This document shows, in pieces, positions 1 through 6,740 of a DNA stretch of 64,000 nt. The position numbers and the translations under genes were made by a program. The first letter of the stretch is position 1; each line of letters opens with the position of its first letter. Location of the stretch: NCBI RefSeq assembly GCF_003854965.1, contig NZ_RQPI01000002.1, forward strand, positions 310,001-374,000, written 5' to 3'. This stretch comes from Paenibacillus rhizophilus (GTDB taxonomy: Bacteria > Bacillota > Bacilli > Paenibacillales > Paenibacillaceae). Below the pieces are notes generated by a model. The model made no database searches and was not told where the DNA came from. It saw only the letters and a program-made list of their open reading frames with translations.

Positions 1-840
1 AAAACCGCGATCCAGCAAACGAAAGTCTCCATGCCGAAAATCCCTCGTCTCCACATCCAGTGGTTCTCCGATCAAATAGCCCGCCGGATAAATATTACCG
101 GGCTCGTCGAGCCTCGCTCCCTGCGGGCAAAAGCAGAGAATTCCCTGGCCGGCCAATTCAAAATAATCTGGACATTCCCACATATAGCCGAAATCGGGCA
201 AGCCGGTGCGTAACTCGCCAAGCAGTTCCCACTTATGAAGATCGATCGAGCGGTACAGCACGGCACAGCCGGTAAGGTTGGAGCGCTGCGCGCCGATCAC
301 GGCATAGAAGAAACCGTCCTGATGCCACACCTTGGGATCACGATAATGGTCGGTATAACCGGACGGCGGTCCGCCAATAACCGGGGATTGAAACTTGTGT
401 ATACTGCCGTCTTTCTCCATTTGAGCCATACACTGATAAGGCAGACGCTCCCAATTATCATCACGTGTATTGCCGGTGTACATGAGGTACAATCGCCCAT
501 CGTGCTCAATTGCGCTGCCCGAGTACACCCCGTGGCTGTCAAAATTGCGGTCTGGTCTTAGCGCCACCCCCCGGTTCGTCCAATGGACGAGATCTGGAGA
601 GCTGGTATGATACCAATATTTGAGTCCATGTACAGGACCGAGAGGAAACCATTGATAGAACAAATGATACTCTCCCTGAAAAAAAGCAAATCCATTCGGA
701 TCGTTCAGCAGCCCTGTCTTAGGCTGAATATGATAGCCCTGACGCCAGGGGCACCGGGCGACTCTGGCGGCCAAACCGGAGATTTCTTCCGGATCGGTTT
801 CTTCCAATCTTCTGTATCTCTCTTCTTTTATCCACTCCAC
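1..840 (-). CDS. scrB: Sucrose-6-phosphate hydrolase, GH32 (partial, cut at window edge)
   Basis: Hydrolyses sucrose 6-phosphate, made by the neighbouring PTS permease, to glucose 6-phosphate and fructose in the cytoplasm. The visible 280 residues hold the GH32 catalytic triad: NDPNG with nucleophile Asp47, the RDP motif with Asp168 and the ECP motif with acid/base Glu222. A GTG at 838-840 is taken as start because a strong AAGGAGG lies just upstream and GH32 sequence follows directly. The frame is open to base 1, so the C-terminal beta-sandwich lies outside the window. It follows scrA by 59 bases and should be co-transcribed with it. No signal peptide is visible, which fits an intracellular hydrolase and not a secreted invertase or levanase. 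Confidence 0.92.
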   Translation of the reverse strand, partial: MEWIKEERYRRLEETDPEEISGLAARVARCPWRQGYHIQPKTGLLNDPNGFAFFQGEYHLFYQWFPLGPVHGLKYWYHTSSPDLVHWTNRGVALRPDRNFDSHGVYSGSAIEHDGRLYLMYTGNTRDDNWERLPYQCMAQMEKDGSIHKFQSPVIGGPPSGYTDHYRDPKVWHQDGFFYAVIGAQRSNLTGCAVLYRSIDLHKWELLGELRTGLPDFGYMWECPDYFELAGQGILCFCPQGARLDEPGNIYPAGYLIGEPLDVETRDFRHGDFRLLDRGF

Positions 841-899
841 TCCAGAGCAACCTCCTTACTGCAAAAATGTCCAAGCCCTTGGTATGTTTAGGTTGATGT

Positions 900-2348
900 T
901 CAAGCCGCAGCTTCGTTTGATGTCTCTCCTGCGGCTGACGCATTTTGCCGCTTGCCCCAGAACAGGGTAATGACAAACGTTACCAGAAAGCTGATCCCCA
1001 TCCCGATGCAGAAGCCGACGATCGACTGCGGACGGATAGCAATAATCCCGGGTACTGCCGCCGGTCCCATTGAAATGGACAGCACATGCGCATAGGCGAC
1101 ATAGGCGGAGGCCAGACCGGAGCCAATCATCGCCGCAATAAACGGATAGCGAAGCTTGAGGTTGATCCCGAACATTGCAGGTTCGGTAATACCGAGCAGC
1201 GCGGAGATGCCGGCAGCCGAAGCGATGCTCTTTGTCTTGCTGTTGCGGGTAATGAGAAGGACGGCCAGCGTAGCCGCACCCTGCGCGATGTTCGCCATAG
1301 AGGCAATCGGGAGCAAGAAGGATCCGCCCGTCTTCGCCACATCCGCCAGCAGTTGAGTGTCCACAGCGAGGAAGCTGTGATGCATTCCCGTAATGGCAAT
1401 CGTTGAATAGAAGAAACCGAAGATGCCACCTCCGATGAAACCGGTCGTATTGTACAGCCAAAAGAGTCCATCCGTCACCCCGTTGCCCGCAGCGCGGAGG
1501 ACCGGGCCAACGAAAGCAAAGGTCAAGAGGCCGGTAATTAGGACGGACAGCAGGGGAGTTAGCAGATTATCAAGATAAGATGGAATAACCTTGCGCAAAT
1601 TTTTCTCGATTACGGATAAAATGTAGGACACGGCTAGCACCGGCAACACTGTTCCCTGATAGGCGACCTTTTCGATAGAAAAACCGAACAGATGCCAGGT
1701 GGGCACAGTCCCGTCCACAAGCGCCTGGCCGTAGCCGTAACCATTGAGCAGGTCGGGATGGACCATAATCATGGCGAGCGCCGCACCCAGATAAGGATTC
1801 CCCCCGAACTTGCGGGTGGCCGAGAACCCGATCAGGATCGGAAGGAAGACAAAAGGAGCATTCGCGAATAAGTTAATAATGCTCGCCCAATCGGCAATGC
1901 CTGGGTACATCTCAACCAATGACTTGGGACCGAACAGATTACTGGCAGTAAGCACATTATTAATCCCCATTAATAGACCCCCGGCCACAATCGCCGGAAT
2001 AATTGGAACGAAAATATCAGAAAGTGCTTTCACAAACCGTTGAAGCGGATTCATTTTTGCTGCGCCTGCCGTCTTAACATCACCGGTGGACATGTCTCCA
2101 AGACCCGTGAGTTTGGCAAATTCGCCGTAGACGGTATTTACAATCCCGGCTCCAAGTATAATTTGATATTGCCCTCCTGTGGAAAAAGTCCCCTTGACAA
2201 CATCCATCTGATCAAGCGCTTTTTGATCGAGCTGTGACTCGTCTTCAAGAACGAGCCGCAAACGCGTGGCGCAATGCGCAGCTGCCGTTACGTTTTCCTT
2301 GCCTCCGATAGCATCCAGGATGTCAGCCGCAACTTGTTTGTAATCCAT
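900..2348 (-). CDS. scrA: PTS sucrose transporter subunit EIIBC
   Basis: Imports and phosphorylates sucrose at the membrane. The 482-residue protein begins with an EIIB domain carrying the phosphorylated Cys26 in the context HCATRLRL. About ten membrane segments of EIIC follow, with the conserved GITEPAMFGIN stretch near the C terminus. There is no EIIA domain, so phosphate must come from a separate glucose-type EIIA. An ATG at 2346-2348 preceded by GGAGGAGAAAAT is chosen. The frame stays open upstream, but that part encodes no PTS sequence and overlaps the operators. Sucrose specificity is inferred from the GH32 hydrolase downstream and the LacI regulator upstream. Confidence 0.9.
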   Translation of the reverse strand: MDYKQVAADILDAIGGKENVTAAAHCATRLRLVLEDESQLDQKALDQMDVVKGTFSTGGQYQIILGAGIVNTVYGEFAKLTGLGDMSTGDVKTAGAAKMNPLQRFVKALSDIFVPIIPAIVAGGLLMGINNVLTASNLFGPKSLVEMYPGIADWASIINLFANAPFVFLPILIGFSATRKFGGNPYLGAALAMIMVHPDLLNGYGYGQALVDGTVPTWHLFGFSIEKVAYQGTVLPVLAVSYILSVIEKNLRKVIPSYLDNLLTPLLSVLITGLLTFAFVGPVLRAAGNGVTDGLFWLYNTTGFIGGGIFGFFYSTIAITGMHHSFLAVDTQLLADVAKTGGSFLLPIASMANIAQGAATLAVLLITRNSKTKSIASAAGISALLGITEPAMFGINLKLRYPFIAAMIGSGLASAYVAYAHVLSISMGPAAVPGIIAIRPQSIVGFCIGMGISFLVTFVITLFWGKRQNASAAGETSNEAAA

Positions 2349-2369
2349 ATTTTCTCCTCCATATCTTTC

Positions 2370-2381
2370 GGAACCGGTTCC
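2370..2381. promoter_or_regulatory. ScrR-type operator O3 (GGAACCGGTTCC)
   Basis: Perfect 12-base palindrome 21 bases upstream of the scrA start. It is identical to the site at 2455 and lies between the promoter region and the ribosome site, so a bound repressor could act as a roadblock or loop to the other sites. The central CCGG palindrome is typical of LacI-family operators; assignment to the adjacent regulator is inference. Confidence 0.75.
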
Positions 2382-2454
2382 ACTCCAGTCAAAAAAATTT
2401 TTCACCTGGATACCGAGACCAGCAGCCGGAAAATAAGGTATCAGCATATTTTTC

Positions 2455-2466
2455 GGAACCGGTTCC
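2455..2466. promoter_or_regulatory. ScrR-type operator O1 (GGAACCGGTTCC)
   Basis: Perfect 12-base palindrome directly downstream of a minus-strand TATAAT (2468-2473), the probable -10 box of scrA. Repressor bound here would cover the transcription start. Confidence 0.8.
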
Positions 2467-2495
2467 AATTATATTGTTTTAAAAACCGGCCGTTT

Positions 2496-2507
2496 GGAAC
2501 CGGTTTC
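2496..2507. promoter_or_regulatory. ScrR-type operator O2 (GGAACCGGTTTC)
   Basis: Third copy, one mismatch from the palindrome, located at the expected -35 position of the scrA promoter and just after the scrR stop codon. Its centre is 41 bases from O1 and 126 from O3. Confidence 0.7.
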
Positions 2508-2523
2508 TTTGAATTGATTATAA

Positions 2524-3513
2524 TCAGAGTACAAACGGAATGTCAAGGCTTTCACGCTCAATAATTTTATACTGGGAATGCATGACTCTTTCCACCGGCT
2601 GACCGTTCACCAGCTTCATCATGCAGGAAGCCGCCATTCGGCCTGTTTCCTGATAAAAGAATTTAACGGTCGTCAGCCCGGGATGCATGATCCCGGCAAT
2701 TTCATAATCTCCAAACCCCGCAACGGAAAAATCGTCAGGAACCCGAAATCCCAGATTATGCGCTGCTTTCATAACCCCTAGCGCGATATTATCCGTGGCA
2801 CACACCCAAGCAGTCGGGCGGTTCTGCCTTATGATTTCTTCAGCCTTTATCTGCGCTTCCTCAATGCCGAATCCGGTTTCATAACAGATTGCATTAGCGT
2901 CCTTGTATTCACTTACCGCTTTTATAAATCCTATCTTCCGTCCTACACCGACTGCCTGGTCCCTTTCCGATACGCCCAAAAAGGCGATGCGACGATGCCC
3001 CTTATTTAGTACAAGTCGGCAAAGATCATATGCGGAACGCTCATCGTCGTGAATAAGGCTGTAAATCCCGGAATACTGTTGACCCACGAGCAAAATCGGC
3101 ACTTGTAATTCTCGGAACGCAGCCGTATGCTCAGGGCCGATCTCAGTAGCGAGCAGAATGATCCCCGCTACCTTCTGTCTGGCAAGACTGTACAAATTCT
3201 CAACCTCGCGCCGGGGGTCACGGTTGCTGTTCAAAATCAGCATTTCGTAGTCCTGAGTACGGAGTTGTTCGTCGATGCCCATGAGTGTTCGGGAAGAAGC
3301 GTACGAATCCAGTCTTGGAACTACAGTTCCGATGATATTCGGACGTTTGGTCTTTAAACTTTGAGCAAAGGAATTGGGTATATAGCTTGTTTCACGTATA
3401 ATTTTCTCAATTTTTATTCGGGTATCGCTGCCTACCGAGCCCCCGTTCAAATAACGAGAAACCGTACTCTTTGCCACTCCCGATAACCGGGCGATGTCAG
3501 AAATTGTAACCAT
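2524..3513 (-). CDS. scrR: LacI-family sucrose operon repressor
   Basis: DNA-binding repressor of the sucrose genes. The 329 residues show the LacI helix-turn-helix and hinge at about 1-55 (TISDIARLSGVAKSTVSRYL), then a periplasmic-binding-protein-like effector domain with features such as GYRQ-like GQQYSG and ATDNIALGVMKAAHNLG. The start ATG is preceded by GGAGGTGAATTCGG. It precedes scrA on the same strand, with the operators in the 175-base gap. The effector is probably sucrose or sucrose 6-phosphate, by context only. Confidence 0.88.
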   Translation of the reverse strand: MVTISDIARLSGVAKSTVSRYLNGGSVGSDTRIKIEKIIRETSYIPNSFAQSLKTKRPNIIGTVVPRLDSYASSRTLMGIDEQLRTQDYEMLILNSNRDPRREVENLYSLARQKVAGIILLATEIGPEHTAAFRELQVPILLVGQQYSGIYSLIHDDERSAYDLCRLVLNKGHRRIAFLGVSERDQAVGVGRKIGFIKAVSEYKDANAICYETGFGIEEAQIKAEEIIRQNRPTAWVCATDNIALGVMKAAHNLGFRVPDDFSVAGFGDYEIAGIMHPGLTTVKFFYQETGRMAASCMMKLVNGQPVERVMHSQYKIIERESLDIPFVL

Positions 3514-3634
3514 CCGAATTCACCTCCATTATCCGAGAAACGTCGCTAATTTCATTTTTACTATAAACCAAACTGTTTGCGACGGCAAGACAGTCCTAAT
3601 ACTTCCAATTATTTACATCTATACTGCCATAAGG

Positions 3635-3660
3635 ACAGAGAAACCGGCAAGCATAATTTA
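3635..3660 (+). promoter_or_regulatory. Possible sigma-K-like promoter upstream of dpaA
   Basis: CATAATTTA at 3652-3660 fits the sigma-K -10 pattern CATAnnnTA. An ACA at 3635-3637 sits 14 bases upstream, near the usual 15-16. In B. subtilis spoVFA is sigma-K dependent, which makes the match meaningful, but the motif is short and unproven. Confidence 0.35.
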
Positions 3661-3733
3661 CATAAAGTGTAATCGTTTAACTAGTTCGGCAAATGGGGAT
3701 AACAACGGATAGGTAAAGGAAAACAAAATTCTG

Positions 3734-4675
3734 ATGTCGAATCTCTTAGTAAAAGTAGCTGAGAGGACTGAGCATGTGGAGCCGTTAATCGGTAAAAAGG
3801 TTGTTCTGATTGGCGGAGATAAACGCCAACTCGAAGTTATTCGAGTGCTTCTTGAGCTGAGAGCAGACGTTCGAATCATTGGCTTTGATAATCTGTTGCC
3901 GCTGGACGGAACAGTTATAACTAGTCTAAGCGTCGAATCTTTAAGCCAGGCGGACGCAGTGATTCTCCCCATATCCGGAACCGATGAATATGGAAAAGCA
4001 GAGTCTGTTTTCTCGTCAGAGGAGCTGTTTCTAACCGAAGATCTGTTGGCCTCGATTCCCAAACATGCCAAAGTATTTACTGGCATAGCCAATCGTTATC
4101 TTAGAGACTTATGCAAGATCCATGGTTTAGAATTAATAGAGCTATTTGAACGCGATGACGTAGCCATCTACAATTCTATTCCTACGGCCGAAGGTGCTGT
4201 GATGTTGGCAATCCAGCATACGGATATTACGATTCATGGCTCCACCTGCATGGTATTGGGCCTGGGTAGAATCGGGATGACACTTGCAAGAACGCTCAAG
4301 GTGCTGGGAGCCGGCGTAAAAGCAGGAGTCAACAAGCCTGAAGTTTATGCAAGAGCCTGGGAAATGGGCTTCAACGCTTTCTATACAACGGATTTAAAAT
4401 GTCAGGTGAATGACGTCCATATTATTTTTAACACAATTCCTTCATTGGTTATCACTCAGGACATCATTGCCTGTATTTCAAAAGAAACTCTTATTATCGA
4501 TCTGGCTTCCCGTCCGGGTGGAACAGACTTTCGCTTTGCCGAGGAGCATGGAATTAAGGCGTTATTGGCACTAGGTCTGCCAGGAATTGTGGCTCCTAAA
4601 ACAGCAGGACACATCCTCGGCAAAACGATCACGAAACTGCTTTTGCAGGAAAAACAGCGGTTGGAATATGAGTAA
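3734..4675 (+). CDS. dpaA: Dipicolinate synthase subunit A
   Basis: Subunit A of the enzyme that oxidises a lysine-pathway intermediate to dipicolinate (DPA) in the mother cell during sporulation. The 313 residues match the family: an N-terminal domain with VVLIGGDKRQLEVI, then a Rossmann domain with VLGLGRIGMTLARTLKVLG, followed by IDLASRPGGTDF and LPGIVAPKTAG. The family normally has an immediately following dpaB flavoprotein partner, often with asd, dapG and dapA. Here the next gene is convergent and unrelated, so this copy is an orphan in the window. The ATG has only a weak AAAGGA 13 bases upstream. Product identity is firm; whether it makes DPA without a local partner is open. Confidence 0.85.
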   Translation: MSNLLVKVAERTEHVEPLIGKKVVLIGGDKRQLEVIRVLLELRADVRIIGFDNLLPLDGTVITSLSVESLSQADAVILPISGTDEYGKAESVFSSEELFLTEDLLASIPKHAKVFTGIANRYLRDLCKIHGLELIELFERDDVAIYNSIPTAEGAVMLAIQHTDITIHGSTCMVLGLGRIGMTLARTLKVLGAGVKAGVNKPEVYARAWEMGFNAFYTTDLKCQVNDVHIIFNTIPSLVITQDIIACISKETLIIDLASRPGGTDFRFAEEHGIKALLALGLPGIVAPKTAGHILGKTITKLLLQEKQRLEYE

Positions 4676-4703
4676 TCGATCTTCGCGGGATATTGGACAA
4701 ATC

Positions 4704-5429
4704 TTACAAATTAGTGCTTTTCACAGGAATTCCGCTTATCCGCTCATAAACCTCGCTACAATCAACCCTTTTAACAGCAGCGGCAAAGCCTTCCTCCGTG
4801 GAACACACGGACAGCTTGTAGGAAGGATCAACATCATATTGCCGAAAAAAGAACGCATGCGCGGAATGCGTCTGGGAAATGGAAATGGTGCCGGATTCCC
4901 TGTCCTTATGGATCGCAAATGAATCAAGAGGAAGCGTGAGTCCTGCACCGGTAGCTTTGAGATAGCTTTCTTTCAGTGTCCATAAATCATAGAAATACCC
5001 CAGTTGACGGGACTTGCTCTCCGTAATCAAATGGCGGTACTCCGCCGGCGCGAAAAAACGTTCGGCAATGTCGAGCTCGATCGGCCGAATTTCCTCAATA
5101 TCAACCCCGATCCATTGTCCTTGTTCGGCAACGGCCGCAACGATCCAGTTCCCGGAGTGGGATAGATTAAATGCAAAGCTTGGATCTCCCTCAAAAACAG
5201 GCTTGCCATAGGGGTTGGTAATGAACGAAATCTCCTCGTTTTTCAGCTTGTATTTGTCCATAATCAGAACGCGGATGAGCAAATCAGCCCAAAGAATCCT
5301 CAATGCATCTTTTTTGCTTGCCATGCGCTGGATACGTGTATTTTTCTCTGACGACACATATCCGCACAATTCCATATTTTTCTGAAAACCGTCTTCATGT
5401 GGTAGCGGCAGCGCATAGACTTCAACCAT
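4704..5429 (-). CDS. Sfp-type 4'-phosphopantetheinyl transferase
   Basis: Transfers the phosphopantetheine arm of CoA to carrier-protein serines. The 241 residues carry the Sfp signatures: NPYGKPVF and FNLSHSG in the N-terminal half, the magnesium-binding GVDIEEI and WTLKESYLKATG. It is the last gene of the PKS/NRPS cluster and is the natural activator of the five carrier domains encoded upstream (tandem ACPs, ACP1, ACP2, CP3). A probable terminator at 5460-5503 separates it from the preceding gene, so it may have its own promoter or depend on read-through. It converges with dpaA, 28 bases away. Confidence 0.92.
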   Translation of the reverse strand: MVEVYALPLPHEDGFQKNMELCGYVSSEKNTRIQRMASKKDALRILWADLLIRVLIMDKYKLKNEEISFITNPYGKPVFEGDPSFAFNLSHSGNWIVAAVAEQGQWIGVDIEEIRPIELDIAERFFAPAEYRHLITESKSRQLGYFYDLWTLKESYLKATGAGLTLPLDSFAIHKDRESGTISISQTHSAHAFFFRQYDVDPSYKLSVCSTEEGFAAAVKRVDCSEVYERISGIPVKSTNL

Positions 5430-5459
5430 TGATTACAATCCACTCCTTCAATAAACATA

Positions 5460-5503
5460 AAAAAATGAACAGTGAACAGAGGAGTGTCTACCCCTGCTCA
5501 CTG
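5460..5503 (-). terminator. Rho-independent terminator inside the biosynthetic cluster
   Basis: On the minus strand an imperfect GC-rich stem (CAGTGAGCAGGGG pairing with CCTCTGTTCACTG) is followed by TTCATTTTTTT. It lies between the nitroreductase-like gene and the phosphopantetheinyl transferase gene. Confidence 0.6.
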
Positions 5504-5537
5504 CCGCGTTTACCTGTACGTTATACTGCAATCTTTC

Positions 5538-6728
5538 TTATTCCGATATCAAATCCACAGCGTTCCGCCTCATGCTGAGCGGAGTCTCCTGGGTCGACCT
5601 CCCCAAGCGGATCAGAAACTGGATCGTTTCTCCCCCCGCCGCATATTCCCTGTGGATTCTGCTGTAAGGCTCCCTCATTTCCGGATATTCCTCCAATACT
5701 TGGCTAAGCGGCTGCATCACGAGTCCTTCCTCATGCGCGGTAAGTATGAGCCTGCTGTACAACATTCCCGCCTTAACCTGGCTGGTCCTGCTGTTATCCT
5801 TGCTAAGGATCAAGGCATACGCCGGAGTATGGTCTGCTGCGGTTTGCGCCGCTTGGACTGCAAGCTTGGTAGATGCTTCCTCATTGTTAAGGAATGGAAT
5901 GATCGTGATTAATCCTTGCAGCAGATGCTTTTTTAATCCCGTGGTCCCTTGTCCTTCGAACGAAAATCCAAAACGGTATTTATTTTTCTGATACTCATTG
6001 GAACGGAAGATCCGGGCCGACTCGTCATTCATCCGCCGCAGCCCGGTTTCGATGTCCGTACCCTCCACACCGTAGGCTCCAAACTTCTCGATATCCGCTT
6101 TATCGTTCAGGATAGATAAGATCAATTCTTGGTCCGTGTTGGTTTTGTTCAGCTTCCGGATTTGAGCTGGCGTGATTTCATCCGGCTGATAGGCCATTCT
6201 GTTCGTATCCGGCAAGAACATGAATTCATAGAGCGGATTAGATTGCAGGTTTGCCTTGGACAGCGTAATCTTCGCCACCGGCTTCCGTTCCATACTCTCG
6301 CTTAAATGTTGTTCATCGTACTCCCCATCCGGAAACAGGACGATCTCGGGGGGATACCCCAGCTGCTCGCCGGCTACCCGCATATATTCCAAAAAGGTGC
6401 CTTGTGAAACCAACGTTTGCCTGGCTAAAGGGTCCGATTCCAGCGCGAGCCGTTCGTTGTCCGTGTAAAGGTAGAACGCCAGCGGGTTCTGTCGATCTAA
6501 CTGAATCTTCCATGGCTGCAGGTTGTGGCTGTTCGCGGCCAATAATCCATGAGCTATGAGCTGCAATCGCGGGTCCTCGAACTGTTCGGCATAATCCCGT
6601 TTCCAAGGATCGAGATACTTGGCTTTCTTCTGCGCACCGCTGGCTGTGAACAAGGTCACGGCCAGCACGGCGAGCAGAACAACGATAGATAGGATAACGA
6701 TCTTCGTTATTTTGTAACCCTTGCTCAT
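5538..6728 (-). CDS. Acg-like nitroreductase-family flavoprotein with N-terminal membrane anchor
   Basis: A 396-residue protein with a single hydrophobic segment at about 8-28, then sequence typical of the Acg subgroup of FMN-binding nitroreductase-fold proteins. Visible motifs are GLLAANSHNLQPWKI near residue 65 and MLYSRLILTAHEEGLVMQPLSQ near the C terminus. The start lies 12 bases after the PKS stop with AAAGGGAGAGGGG upstream, so it belongs to the same operon. In a PKS/NRPS setting it could act as a tailoring oxidoreductase, perhaps on an exported or membrane-bound intermediate. Acg proteins in mycobacteria lack clear enzyme activity, so no reaction is assigned. Confidence 0.75.
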   Translation of the reverse strand: MSKGYKITKIVILSIVVLLAVLAVTLFTASGAQKKAKYLDPWKRDYAEQFEDPRLQLIAHGLLAANSHNLQPWKIQLDRQNPLAFYLYTDNERLALESDPLARQTLVSQGTFLEYMRVAGEQLGYPPEIVLFPDGEYDEQHLSESMERKPVAKITLSKANLQSNPLYEFMFLPDTNRMAYQPDEITPAQIRKLNKTNTDQELILSILNDKADIEKFGAYGVEGTDIETGLRRMNDESARIFRSNEYQKNKYRFGFSFEGQGTTGLKKHLLQGLITIIPFLNNEEASTKLAVQAAQTAADHTPAYALILSKDNSRTSQVKAGMLYSRLILTAHEEGLVMQPLSQVLEEYPEMREPYSRIHREYAAGGETIQFLIRLGRSTQETPLSMRRNAVDLISE

Positions 6729-6740
6729 GCCCCTCTCCCT

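Noticed and set aside
1086..1471. Several open frames on both strands inside scrA
   Set aside because: They lie within a strong PTS EIIC coding region, lack ribosome sites and encode no recognisable protein; typical frame shadows of GC-rich genes.
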